From the NCBI GenBank assembly GCA_003427395.1, contig BFEA01000728.1, positions 167,194 through 202,735 on the forward strand: a stretch of 35,542 nucleotides of DNA, read 5' to 3'. This stretch comes from Chara braunii. Taxonomy: Eukaryota; Streptophyta; Charophyceae; Charales; Characeae. The notes under the pieces are model-generated. The model had not been told where the DNA came from. It was given only the letters and a program-made list of their open reading frames with translations, and searched no databases. The first letter of the stretch is position 1; each line of letters opens with the position of its first letter. Below are positions 19,583 through 28,432 of this stretch, in pieces. The translations under genes and the position numbers were made by a program.

Positions 19583-19594
19583 GCTCTGATACCA
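19583..19594 (-). other. G2 primer-binding site (initiator tRNA-Met)
   Basis: The minus strand reads TGGTATCAGAGC one base after the LTR end ATCGTAACA. This is the standard plant LTR-retrotransposon primer site, complementary to the 3' end of initiator tRNA-Met. Confidence 0.9.
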
Positions 19595-19595
19595 A

Positions 19596-20978
19596 TGTTA
19601 CGATCCTGGCCAATTTCGAAGTATACATTCATCAGAAAGTACATTGCCGTCCAATTGCAAAAAGAAATGAATGAACTTGAGAGGAGAGAGAGGGAAAGAA
19701 GAAGAAGAAGAAGTAAGAAAGAAGAAGAAGACGATGTACTCCAGCATAGACCAAAGATAATGCTCTTCTTCTTCGCCAACCAATCTCCTCCTCCTTATCT
19801 CCTCCACTCTTATTCAAACAAGAAATAACAATAATTAATGTTGAATGGCTGAACCAAAATCAATGTCCGAATTCCTCTTCTACTGCAGGCACAATATGAG
19901 GTCCACCATAGCCATGGCCACCCTTCCTCTTCCTCTTCATGTAGGCCTAGGCTATGGCGGAGTACTGAGGGCTCTACCCCCCTGTCCAAAGGACAACCCA
20001 AAGCAGCTATGTCGCTGCTCTCCTGTCCCAAGGTCAACACAAGCAGCTATGCCGCTGCCCATTCAGCCGCCATGCCTAACTCTGTCCCGAGCTTCCTTGA
20101 TGCGGCACTACCCCAACTGAGGCCTTCCAGATGCAGCACCTAACAAGGTGATGAAGATGGTGTCTACCATAGCCAGGTAGGTACCTCGCCACTCTCCTCC
20201 TTGGTCCTCTTCTCCCTCCTCCTCCTACCGCAAGAGCTCCACCATAGCTGAGGTGGAAGCTCCCGACTTCTTCCTAGTAGCCAGCACTCCTCCAGCCAGC
20301 GCTCCTCCAGCCAGCGCTCCTTCAGCCAGCGCTCCAGCAGCGTGTCGCCAAACTTGCACACTGAAGAATGAGGCCGGGCTCTTCCCTCGGCCTCTTGATA
20401 TAGCGGCCTACTTGCCTCCTGGGCGGTGACTTCCAGGCCGCTCGGCCTCCCAAGCAACTGGTACCTCCTCCCTTTCGGACGGAAACATCATTGCAGACTC
20501 TAATATTGCCCGTACAGGCTCTAGACTCAGACTGGATGGACTGGTACCGGCCTACACCTAGCCTACCGCTACTGGGCCTCTAAAAATGCCAACTTTGTGT
20601 GCTCGGCCTTGAGCACCCGGCACATCTACTGCTACTGGGCGTGGTACCGGCCTACCTGCTACTTGAGTGTTTTTCCGCTGCTCGAAGTGCCGCGGGCCCC
20701 TGGCTCCGCTACTTGAGTGTTTTCCCTGCTGCAACCCTCAATATCACGACCACAGGTAAGTACCGGCCTTACGGGCCTCCCAAACAAGCAAGTACCCTTG
20801 CGGATCACACACACTCATGCCGACAAGCACTCAGACAGGCAAGCAGGTCAACAAGCACGCACACATACAGACTTAGAAAACTCAGCAGAATGCGGGAATC
20901 TCAGCAAGGCATCCATTCCATCGGCAGAACTTCAGAAATCAGCAGTCTTCTTAGTCTGTGTTATGGAGGGTTATTACA
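19596..20978 (-). repeat. 5' LTR of G2
   Basis: The 1383-base LTR begins TGTAATAACCC and ends GTAACA on the minus strand (TG...CA). It aligns with the G4 LTR (23019-24278): both end in CTCTCAAGTTCATTCATTTC, a GCAATTGGA block and TCGAAATTGGCCAGG, and both carry a GAA/CTT microsatellite about 100 bases from the end. A TATA-like GATATAG (plus strand) lies near 20397. The five bases outside it (20979-20983, CACAG) would be half of a target duplication, but the other end of G2 is missing. Confidence 0.85.
20281..20340. repeat. Four 15-bp tandem units inside the G2 LTR
   Basis: Four consecutive 15-base units, consensus CCAGCGCTCCTCCAG, at 20281, 20296, 20311 and 20326. The matching place in the G4 LTR (about 23640-23685) is not expanded in this way, which accounts for part of the 123-base length difference between the LTRs. 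Confidence 0.9.
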
Positions 20979-21147
20979 CACAGGACAAAGAACAACTCAA
21001 GTATCTGATCACCCGGAACCAATCACTGAATACAAAGTCAACTGGACCGGATACCCAGATGAAGAATCTACATGGGAACCCCTTGGTAATCTCAAGAACG
21101 CCATGAAACTTGCTCGTGCCTATGATCGTGCTCACCCTGTATCCTAG
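20979..21147 (+). pseudogene. Chromodomain end of a chromovirus integrase (element G3)
   Basis: Directly beside the G2 LTR a plus-strand frame reads ITEYKVNWTGYPDEESTWEP followed by LGNLKNAMKLARAYDRAHPVS and a stop at 21145-21147. This is the second half of a chromodomain, with the aromatic residues Y, W and W expected in the methyl-lysine cage region. Chromodomains at the end of integrase direct chromoviruses to modified chromatin. The part before ITEYKV is cut off by the G2 LTR at 20978, so G2 inserted into G3 here, or a rearrangement joined them. Confidence 0.8.
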
Positions 21148-21780
21148 CTATATATCCTAGCTATATACTTAACACCCATATACCCTGCATAAACCCTGCC
21201 TCCTTGCTCTACATACACTCCTGTACCCAGCAAACCCCTCACCCCTCGACCTCTCTCTGTCTAATCCACTCTTGCCTCCGTCTCGTTCCCCAATTTGTCC
21301 TCTACCACATCCTCTGTCTCTCTTGTCCAAGCCTTACCTGTGGCTCCTGCGCATCGACGGCTATAAAGGAAATTATGGGAAGTGGATGAGGACGATGGCC
21401 TGCTGCAGCACAGCTCGAGGAGATTAAGCAGCTGGTTGGCCAACATGCTGTCCCATTGGCCAGTACCTGGACTCGCAGAGTTCTGGAGCAGCACTCTTGA
21501 CATAGACATCAGGATCAGTCTGCGACCTGCTATCCGGATCAGAATTCATCATCAGGATCGTGTACCAAACGCACCCTGGCACTTGGACCTTCATCTATTG
21601 AACTGCTACACTACTTCTTTCAAGCTGGAAACCTCGCTACTACATGCCACAAGCCTGCTGAAGACTGGTTTATCATCAGCATTTTGTGCCTGGACTTACC
21701 TCAAGACCTGCTTCAAGACTCTCAGCCAGACCATTTTGCAGAACCTGTGAAGGACAGGACGGGGCCGATTACTGGGAAGC
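21148..21780 (+). other. Untranslated tail of G3, gene-free
   Basis: The stretch between the chromodomain stop and the polypurine tract. It begins with a direct repeat TATCCTAGCTATA (around 21147-21172). It has short open frames on both strands with no recognisable domain. This position is the normal 3' untranslated part of a chromovirus. Confidence 0.4.
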
Positions 21781-21801
21781 AGGAAGAAAAAGGGAGAGGG
21801 G
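21781..21801 (+). other. Polypurine tract of G3
   Basis: Twenty-one purines in a row (AGGAAGAAAAAGGGAGAGGG plus G) immediately before TAAAA and a TG that could start the 3' LTR at 21807. This is the usual primer site for plus-strand DNA synthesis. Confidence 0.6.
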
Positions 21802-21806
21802 TAAAA

Positions 21807-22135
21807 TGTGGGTAACAAGGGCTGGGGGAAACAGGGTTTTCCTACTGATGAGCTACGGGGTATGCGTACTGATGGACTACTGAGAGGGAACAGAGTTTGC
21901 CTACTAATGAACCACAGGGTTAGGAACTGCAGGGGAACAGGATTGCCCTACTGATGGACTACAGGGTTATGATCTGAGGGGGGAACAGGGTTGTCGTATT
22001 GATGAACTATTGGGAGAAAGGGTTCTGTGAGCAACAATAAAATAAAGAAACGAAAATTATTTTGAAGTGTTCGGGGGTTGGGTTGTTTTATTTTCCTTTT
22101 GCTCTTCTCATTTCAGACAGTTGGTGCTATCTGCA
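21807..22135 (+). repeat. Putative G3 LTR with four tandem units
   Basis: The block starts TGTGGGTAACA after the polypurine tract and could end at ...CTGCA (22135), giving TG...CA and 329 bases. Within 21823-22030 a unit of about 58 bases is repeated four times (GGGAACAGG, then CCTACTGATG and CTACAGGG-like words). ACAATAAAATAAAG near 22033 could be a polyadenylation signal. TGGCGCCCG, which matches a tRNA-Lys-type primer site, follows at 22139, odd for a 3' LTR. Confidence 0.5.
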
Positions 22136-23018
22136 TTCTGGCGCCCGTTTTCAAAATTCCTTCTTTTGGGACTTGGGATTTCGGACACTTGGTGCCATCC
22201 GACATTCTGGCGCCTACTCTCAGACCTTCGATTCTCAGTACTGGCCCTGAGGCACTTTCACTTTCTTTCTTTTTTTTTCTTTTAACACACACACACACTC
22301 GCCCTATCTATTCTGGGGGCCATCAGTCCGGTTGCTTATTACCGGCAAGCAGCAAATGAGAAACAGATACAGAGTTGCATTGTAAGAAGAGGAAGAAGGG
22401 CCTACCTGCCCGGCCCGAGACACCCGTCGGCAGGGGACTGACACCCATTTCCCTTTCTACCCGCAGAGGGGCGTTGGGAGACACAGTTTGATCGGAAAAC
22501 ATCCTAACAGTACCCTGACATCATCCAGGGCTACCCAAGGCACTCTCCCCCTGCCTGAGAGGGGAAACTGGGCGATAGTCAACCGACCCCCTACATGCTC
22601 CATACCAAATCGCTTTCAGTCTGTTTCACCCTATTGCTACAGATTATCCAGTAGTTTAGGATCCCTATTACAATATCATACCCTCAGCTACAACCTGGCA
22701 CTATTCAAAATTCTTCCCTTCTCCAGTTTCCTATAATATCTTTCATTCCATTATTCTCAGTTTCCGCCTTCCTCCCGTTTCTCCGTCATCCGAATCCCCT
22801 ACCCATGTTCCTCACACAAAAAATTTCTAGTATATTTTCTAATGTATTTCACAACATACTATATATTTAGAATTTGTTAGTCCCCGACATTTAATATGAT
22901 TCCCTCCGGACCGTACCTGAGTGTCCGGACTCAAGCCCAGTACGGGCACCAAGTTTTCAGGCTCAGTGCTTGTGTTCAGTGTGACTTTGCTTTGACAATG
23001 TGTTCGGGAATTCAAGAC
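22136..23018. other. Gene-free spacer between G3 and G4
   Basis: A 31-base phrase at about 22115-22145 (GACAGTTGGTGCTATCTGCA, then TTCTGGCGCC) recurs at about 22183-22213 with few changes. A short AC run lies near 22286. The rest (22300-23018) shows no coding frame, LTR or repeat I can name. The five bases before the G4 LTR are AAGAC. Confidence 0.5.
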
Positions 23019-24278
23019 TGTGATAACCCGTCCAAACATGGACTGAAACACACAGCTGATTTCTGAGATTTTCTCATAGACTGGATGCCCTACTGAGTTC
23101 CCGCCTGCTAAGTCTGTGCGTGTGTGTGCTTGCTGGACTGCATGTCTGTCTGAGTGCTGGTTGGCTTGCACGTGTGACTGTGCCTGTCTGAGTGCTGGTT
23201 CGTATGAGTGTGTGTGTGGCCCGCCAGGGCACTTGTTCGTTCGTTGGGCCCTCAGGGCCGGTACTTACCTGTGGCCGTGGCTTTGAAGGGCTGCAGCGGG
23301 GAAAAAGCACTCAAGTAGCGGGTAGGCCGGTACCGCACCCGGCAGGGGGGTAAATATGCAGGTACCGGAGGCCGAGCAGAAGAAGACAAAAGTGGCATTT
23401 TTAGAGGCCAGTAGTGTAGGCTAGGTCTAGCGGGTACCAGTCTGAGTCTAGGGCCTGTAGGGGCAATATCAGAGTCTGCAATGATGTTTCCCTCCAAAAG
23501 AGGAGGAGGTACCGGTTGCTTGGGAAGGCCAGCGGCCTGGAAGTCACCGCCCAAGAGGCAACGCAGGCCGCTATATCTTCAGGCCGGGCGGAAGACCCGG
23601 CCTCTTTTTTGGTGTGCAAGTTTGGCGACACACTGTTGGAGCGCTGGCTGGAGCAGTGCTAAGCTGGAGCAGCGCTGCTGGGGAGGAAGGAGAAGGACAT
23701 GAGGGAGGAAGAAGGAGGAAGGAGGAAGGAAGGGGGAGGAGCGCCAGGGGTACTTACCTGGCTATGGTGGCAGCCATCTTCATCACCTTGGTGGGCGCTG
23801 CAGCAAGGAGACCCCAGCCGGGGAGAGCCACACCAAGAAGCTTCAAGGCAGGGTTGGGCATGGCGGCCTGAGCTAGACCATCCATAGCTGCTTTGGGTTG
23901 TCCTTTGGGCATCTGGGCAAGGCCTAGTAGTCCGCCATAGCCTCGGCCTATGGGTGTGAAGAGTGGGAGAGGCGGCCATGGCTATGGTGGACCTTGAGTG
24001 ATACCTGCAGTAGAAGAGGGACTCGGACATTGATTCTGGAACAGTCATTCAACATTGTATTATTATTTCTTGTATGAATAAGAGAAGGGGGAGATAAGGA
24101 GGAGGAGATTGTTGGGCGAAGAAGAAGAGCCTTGTCATTGTCTTTGCTGGTGTACATCTTCTTCTTCTTCTTCGACTACTCCTCTCTCACCTCTCAAGTT
24201 CATTCATTTCTTTCTGCAATTGGATGGCATTGTACTTTCCAGTGGATGTGTATCTCGAAATTGGCCAGGGTCATAACA
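23019..24278 (+). repeat. 5' LTR of G4
   Basis: 1260 bases from TGTGATAACCC to GTCATAACA (TG...CA), followed after one base by the primer site. It is homologous to the G2 LTR in opposite orientation. CCGCTATATCTTCAGG near 23569 is a TATA-like candidate. A TGCCTGTCTGAGTGCTGGTT-type word is repeated near 23145 and 23186, and a CTT run lies near 24155. Confidence 0.85.
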
Positions 24279-24279
24279 T

Positions 24280-24291
24280 TGGTATCAGAGC
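24280..24291 (+). other. G4 primer-binding site (initiator tRNA-Met)
   Basis: TGGTATCAGAGC, one base after the LTR end. Identical to the G2 site. Confidence 0.92.
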
Positions 24292-25830
24292 AGATTCTAC
24301 TTGCTGGTGAGAGTTGACTTGCTGCCCTAACCCTAACCTAAGTGGTTAATGGCAACACTTAGGGTTGGTTGGTTGAGGGAAGTGGGGCAGCGTGGCTAAT
24401 GGAAGCTGCCCCCACCTGGTTAGGTCATGTGGGGTCAACATGGAACCTAACCAGGTTGCTTGAGAGTGAGATTAGGGTGGCGAGACATTTCGAGGAGACT
24501 TCATGCGGCGATTTGAGAGAGGCGACAATGAAAGGCACTCACACCTGGAATCTGATTCAAGGGAGACACTTGGCAACTTAAGGGCTGCCCTCAAGTAGGC
24601 GAGCTTGAGGGCCAGCGGCCATTCTGCATCAACGGACTGCAAGTTGCTACTTTGATCTTCAGCATCGACGGGGGATCCGGCGTTGCACTTGGGTGTTGGA
24701 GTCAGACCCTCCTAGGAGATAGGACACTAGTGTAGGGGTAGCGTTAGAGGGGTCAGGAGGACCACATGAGAAGGGGGGTGAGTTCTCTTCATCTCGAAGC
24801 TCAAGGCCACTCAGGTAAGTGTCGTGCACCTACGGGATGCCCATGTATGTGTGTATGGTATTGATTGACCTGCTGGGGTACTCTGGGTTTCTTTTCCTAC
24901 TCCTCTGTGGTCTTGATTGTGTGACTGAATGCATGTGATCTACCTACTCATCTGATGCATGGAAAATGAAGTATCTTGACATACATGCCGAGTCTTTCTA
25001 CAGTGCTTTGTCTTTTCATCACTGAACGGTTGTAGTCTGTAGGTTCTGCCAAAAGTTGAAATTTCGTTTTTCAGTGCAGTAGAGACTGAACTAAGTTCAG
25101 GTGGAACTCCTCTTGGTTGGGACCTGGTTGAGACCTATGTGGGACCCTTGGGACCAAGCGGGACCCTTGGGACCCAGCGGGACCGGGCCCAAACAAGGAG
25201 AGCCTCTGGACCCAAATCGGTTAGGCATTGACCTCTTGTCTTCTTGGGTGGGATACGAGTTCATTCTTCTTGGATTAGGACACCCACTGCCGAGGGGATC
25301 TTGGCTGAGACGTTTCGCATGTGTTCTGATTGCACTGTCGGTGGCTTGAGTCGCACCCTATACACCACTCAATTCTCCATTGTTGCATTTAGTTACTCGT
25401 TGTCTGATTTGTTGTACGGACATGGAGCTGGTCAGACTGGACTCGAGAGGACCTCGTATGCAGTCTGATCAAACTGGGTCGCTGGATCAGACCTCTCATT
25501 GAGTTTGTTTGTGTCTTTTGATTCTGCTGCTCTCTACTTCCAAATGAAATGCCACTCCGGTTAGCAGTTCTACCTTCTCTTCTCTGAGCTTTTCAGTCCG
25601 TTTTTCTAAGTTCATTTTCGATGCCCGTGGAGACTCGCAACTTGAAAGAAGAGAGAGAGAGGAGGGAGAGAGAACATGGAGAGAAGGAAAGACATCGTCT
25701 GAAGTGGGCAAGGACTGGGAAAAGGAGTGTTCGTCCAAGCGGAAGGGGGAGTGAACCTCTTGAGAGTCTAATTGATTCTTTTGCTTACTGGCGATTCTCT
25801 AACCCACCTGTCCATACTGACAATCCAATA
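24292..25830 (+). other. Leader of G4
   Basis: About 1.5 kb of non-coding sequence before gag. It holds the hairpin at 24331-24368, a block of repeated GGGACC words (25118-25190) and stretches homologous to both pieces of the split G2 leader. An ATG at 25621 opens an in-frame extension of gag rich in Glu and Arg (EERERREREHGEKERHR) that has no counterpart in G2 and reads like a purine repeat, so I place the gag start at 25831. Confidence 0.65.
24331..24368 (+). other. Hairpin 40 bases downstream of the G4 primer site
   Basis: CCCTAACCTAAGTGGTT (24331-24347) can pair with AACACTTAGGGTTGG (24354-24368) around a 6-base loop, with a bulge. Position and sequence correspond to the G2 hairpin. Confidence 0.5.
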
Positions 25831-27419
25831 ATGGCTCAGCTAACTTCAGTTCAGTGGCGGGCCTTGTTAGATGCAGCCAGTGATGCTGAGAAACCTTATC
25901 TGGAAGCACTTTTAGATAGTGCAATCAAAAGGGAACAGGAGACAGAGAAGGAGAGAAAGGAGACCTTGCTGAAAAGGCAAGTGACCCTCCTAGAGACTGT
26001 TCCCTCACTGACTGAAGAGCAGTGTGGGGAACAGTTGCAGTCTATACCTACAGCCTTTGTTCAAGTCAGGAATCTTGAGGACCATACCACTCCGATCGCT
26101 GAAGTCTTTGCAAAGCTGCAGACACTTCAAGATGATCTGACTGATATGACCCGCAAGTACCATGAATTGACAAAGGAGGTGGCTGACTTGCGACAAGCCT
26201 AAGTGGCCAACCCTCTTCCTCTACCCCCTGGATCTGAAGCTGCAATCGAAACTACTTCTGCCCCTCTTACTGTATCTTCTTCCTCGAATGTGTTGGCAAC
26301 CCCCTCGGGACCTGCAACAGGTGCAGATTCCGATGTTGTTGTAACAAGCAATGAGGCTGGAACTTCTGCAATAGTTGCAGCCCCAAGGTTGGAATCAGTA
26401 GGTGCTTGTCCCAGCTACGTCGTTCCCTACGTGGACCGAAAGGCGGTACAAATGCCGTCTAAGTACGACAGCAAGGAAGACATCGAGTCCTGGATCGACT
26501 CCATGAGGGCCTACTTTGAGATTCTGGGAACTCAATCTGAGAACCAGGCAGTGATCATGGGAATGAATGTCGAACCGGTCGTACGGGGCTTCCTAGAAGT
26601 CCAAGCGACGCAGGCTGGGTTCCAAAAGACTGCACTAGCCAAATGGCTTAGGACCACCCCGGTTGCCTCCCTCGAGAATCTCCTTATCTCACAATATCAG
26701 GATCCACATGCTGCGGCTAGAGCAAGAATCCAACTTGACAAAGTCAAGGGCAGCAAGTGGACAGGCTCAATGAAAAGCCTGCAGACCTATCTTAGCAATA
26801 TGTTCGCTACTCCTGGTTTGGAATTGTCTGCTCAATCTTGCTTAGATGTGGTTAAGGGCGCGGTTCCAACTAACTTCACCAATCGCCTGGGCAGGGACTA
26901 CATTGCATACACTGACTGGCTCACATTAATGAAGGACATAGCCTGTTTGGAGGCTGTAGACCTCGTTAGCACGGCAGGCAGCAAAAAGCTCATGGGCGGC
27001 AGACGGTTCCAGGGCAGCAGCCGTTTTGCTGTGCATGACCTGCTGGAGGCCGAAGAAGAAGCCGATGCGGGTGACCCCACTCTTGGTGTGACGATCAAGA
27101 ACATGACTCTGATACAGCTTGTTCTTCAGCCCATGAGTCCGATGCAAATAAAGAAGAAGAATTTTTTTTTGCCTTTAAAAAGACTGCCAGTACTAAGGGA
27201 CCGAATCGGAGTGCCGGAAAAAGTTATGTCCAACTTCCCAAAGGATTCAAGATCCCGCCTAAACCGGAGGATGCAACGACCAAACCTTGGGTTGACCTCC
27301 GGATCACTGAGAATGACTGGCGGGGCAGACTCAAGAAAGGGGTTTGCCTGCATTGCCAAAAACCAAATCATAAGGTTCAAGACTGTTATAGGCTGCAGGG
27401 AAACCAGAATCGGGCATAG
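25831..27419 (+). pseudogene. Gag of G4 (one stop, one 2-base insertion)
   Basis: Starting MAQLTSVQWRALLDAASDAE, this frame has a heptad-rich region (EDHTTPIAEVFAKLQTL), a TAA at 26200-26202 (AAGCCTAAG, consistent with CAA to TAA), a Ser/Thr/Ala linker, then the conserved capsid-like part (YVDRKAVQMPSKYDS, NVEPVVRGFLEVQATQ, DPHAAARARIQLDK, SKWTGSM). At 27087-27090 GGTGTGACG stands where G2 has GGTGACG: a 2-base insertion. Downstream, in the other frame, the sequence continues DDQEHDSDTACSSAHESD and reaches a perfect zinc knuckle CLHCQKPNHKVQDC (CX2CX4HX4C), ending in TAG at 27417-27419. This is a nucleocapsid plus capsid gag of a gypsy element. Confidence 0.85.
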
Positions 27420-27665
27420 AGTCAGATTCAGCAAACTCTACAGCAGGGGAGTCCGGTTCTGTTGAAAATCAGTAGCCCTCCCTTGAAGCCCAACCATCTG
27501 CTGAAGACAAGGCTGAGGTAAGTAATGTCTTGTATGTCGAGCCTTGGGAGGAGTCTGAGATGGTTGACTTCCACTACCACTTGGAGCATTGGGCTGAGAT
27601 GAAACAGCAGCGTGGCCTAGAGGCCGAAACTGAAACGGTACCGGTCGGTCCAGTTAGTCTGGTCT
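27413..27665 (+). pseudogene. Start of G4 pol in the -1 frame
   Basis: Offset by -1 from the gag end, the frame reads GIESDSANSTAGESGSVENQ, a TAG, then NVLYVEPWEESEMVDFHYHL and ends at a TAG near 27665. It aligns with the same junction in G2 (KGVETSSSHSTDEEAE and VLYKEPWVES). The protease that should follow is missing, so G4 is cut here by deletion or by the insertion of G5. Confidence 0.6.
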
Positions 27666-27699
27666 AGGTCCAGGCTAGGGCAGTAGAGATCTATTAATA

Positions 27700-28415
27700 G
27701 TTTAGGGAAATCGATCTAGGACTTTTGGCTGTTCATTCTTGCGAAGCAGCATTTGGAGGAGCCAAGCAAGTTGGCGATGACGATTTTCTACAGGCGGTAT
27801 ACTGAGACCCTCGCCGTGGACGGCAGCCATAGTCGGCCCTCAAAAGGTTGCCAAAGTTGGGGCATCCTCAGTGCATCTACCCCTGAGGGTATCTACGTCT
27901 GGCCGGGCTATATTGAGGCTCTTCACTGAGTATTCATGGGTGGCGGCAGCCATAGCTGCCTTTTTCTTCGTCAAAGTTGTTCATCGGCACTGAAGACTTC
28001 ACCGCAGGATCTGTTCTTCATCTGGGTGGTTGGCGCTGGCCTCTGGGAGGCCATTTCGCTGTTGCGCTACTGACTGCGTGTAGGGTAGAGAGTGGAGTGT
28101 GGGGTTCTGAAAGTGGCAAGATACTGGAACAAACTCTGTAACGATATTTGGTTTTAATTGGCTCATCATCAATGTGATTATGATTGTTATCCTTGCAGGT
28201 TTCTTCATGTGATTGGTTGTCGGAAGTACTGTCATCGAGTGAGGAACACTGTGTGTTTTCTCCCCACCTGTGCATAGCTGTATTCCGCTGCCTATTCTGA
28301 TCCGTGTACGGTCTGGACTCTGTCTCCTCTCCCCTTCGTCTTATGCATGTATGGGTGTGTATGAGAGTGTCTGTGAGTGAGTGACGCTGAAAATCGTCAG
28401 ACAACCAAGTTCATA
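27700..28415 (+). repeat. Probable 5' LTR of G5 (start unresolved)
   Basis: This stretch lies between the last recognisable G4 base and the G5 primer site. It has a TATA-like GGGCTATATTGAGG near 27905. It ends with CCAAGTTCATAATAGT before the primer site. I cannot place its first base: there is no second copy in the window to compare. No coding frame is convincing on either strand. Confidence 0.4.
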
Positions 28416-28420
28416 ATAGT

Positions 28421-28432
28421 TGGTATCGGAGC
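28421..28432 (+). other. G5 primer-binding site variant
   Basis: TGGTATCGGAGC, one base different from the sites of G2 and G4, followed by GGGATTGG. The same 12 bases occur on the minus strand at 1467-1478. Confidence 0.7.

Larger units (their letters stand above)
18795..19595 (-). other. Upstream part of the G2 leader
   Basis: On the minus strand this aligns with the G4 leader at about 24279-25090, for example CTGAACGGTTG, AGTCTGTAGGTTCT and AAATTTCGTTTTTCA near its far end. It begins with the primer site, then a CCCTAA-rich hairpin. No coding frame is supported. Confidence 0.8.
4768..20978 (-). mobile_element. Ty3/gypsy LTR retrotransposon G2, split by a LINE
   Basis: Reading on the minus strand the order is: 5' LTR (20978-19596), initiator-Met primer site (19594-19583), leader (to 18795), a LINE insertion (18779-9247), rest of leader (9231-8985), gag (8984-7524), protease (7331-7008), start of RT (to about 6283), RNase H and integrase (to 4778). 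Removing the LINE and one copy of its target duplication restores a leader that aligns base for base with the leader of G4 at 25060-25120. The integrase C-terminus and 3' LTR are missing; the element stops near 4768 against the G1 remnant. Relative to G4 and normal pol, it has also lost the gag start and the catalytic part of RT. Confidence 0.85.
23019..27665 (+). mobile_element. Ty3/gypsy retrotransposon G4 (5' part only)
   Basis: Order on the plus strand: 5' LTR 23019-24278, initiator-Met primer site, leader to about 25830, gag to 27419, and the start of pol in the -1 frame to about 27665. It is the same family as G2. Protease, RT, RNase H, integrase and the 3' LTR are absent; the next recognisable feature is the primer site of G5 at 28421. 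Gag has one internal stop and one 2-base insertion. Confidence 0.8.

Noticed and set aside
20281-20340. CRISPR-like array
   Set aside because: The 15-base units abut directly without spacers, in the LTR of a eukaryotic retrotransposon.
25621-25830. Gag of G4 starting at the ATG at 25621
   Set aside because: The added 70 residues come from a purine repeat (GAGAGA type) and have no counterpart in G2; MAQLTS at 25831 is preferred.
28170-28205. Splice acceptor (TTGTTATCCTTGCAG) of an intron in the G5 LTR or leader
   Set aside because: No paired donor or coding exon could be supported.
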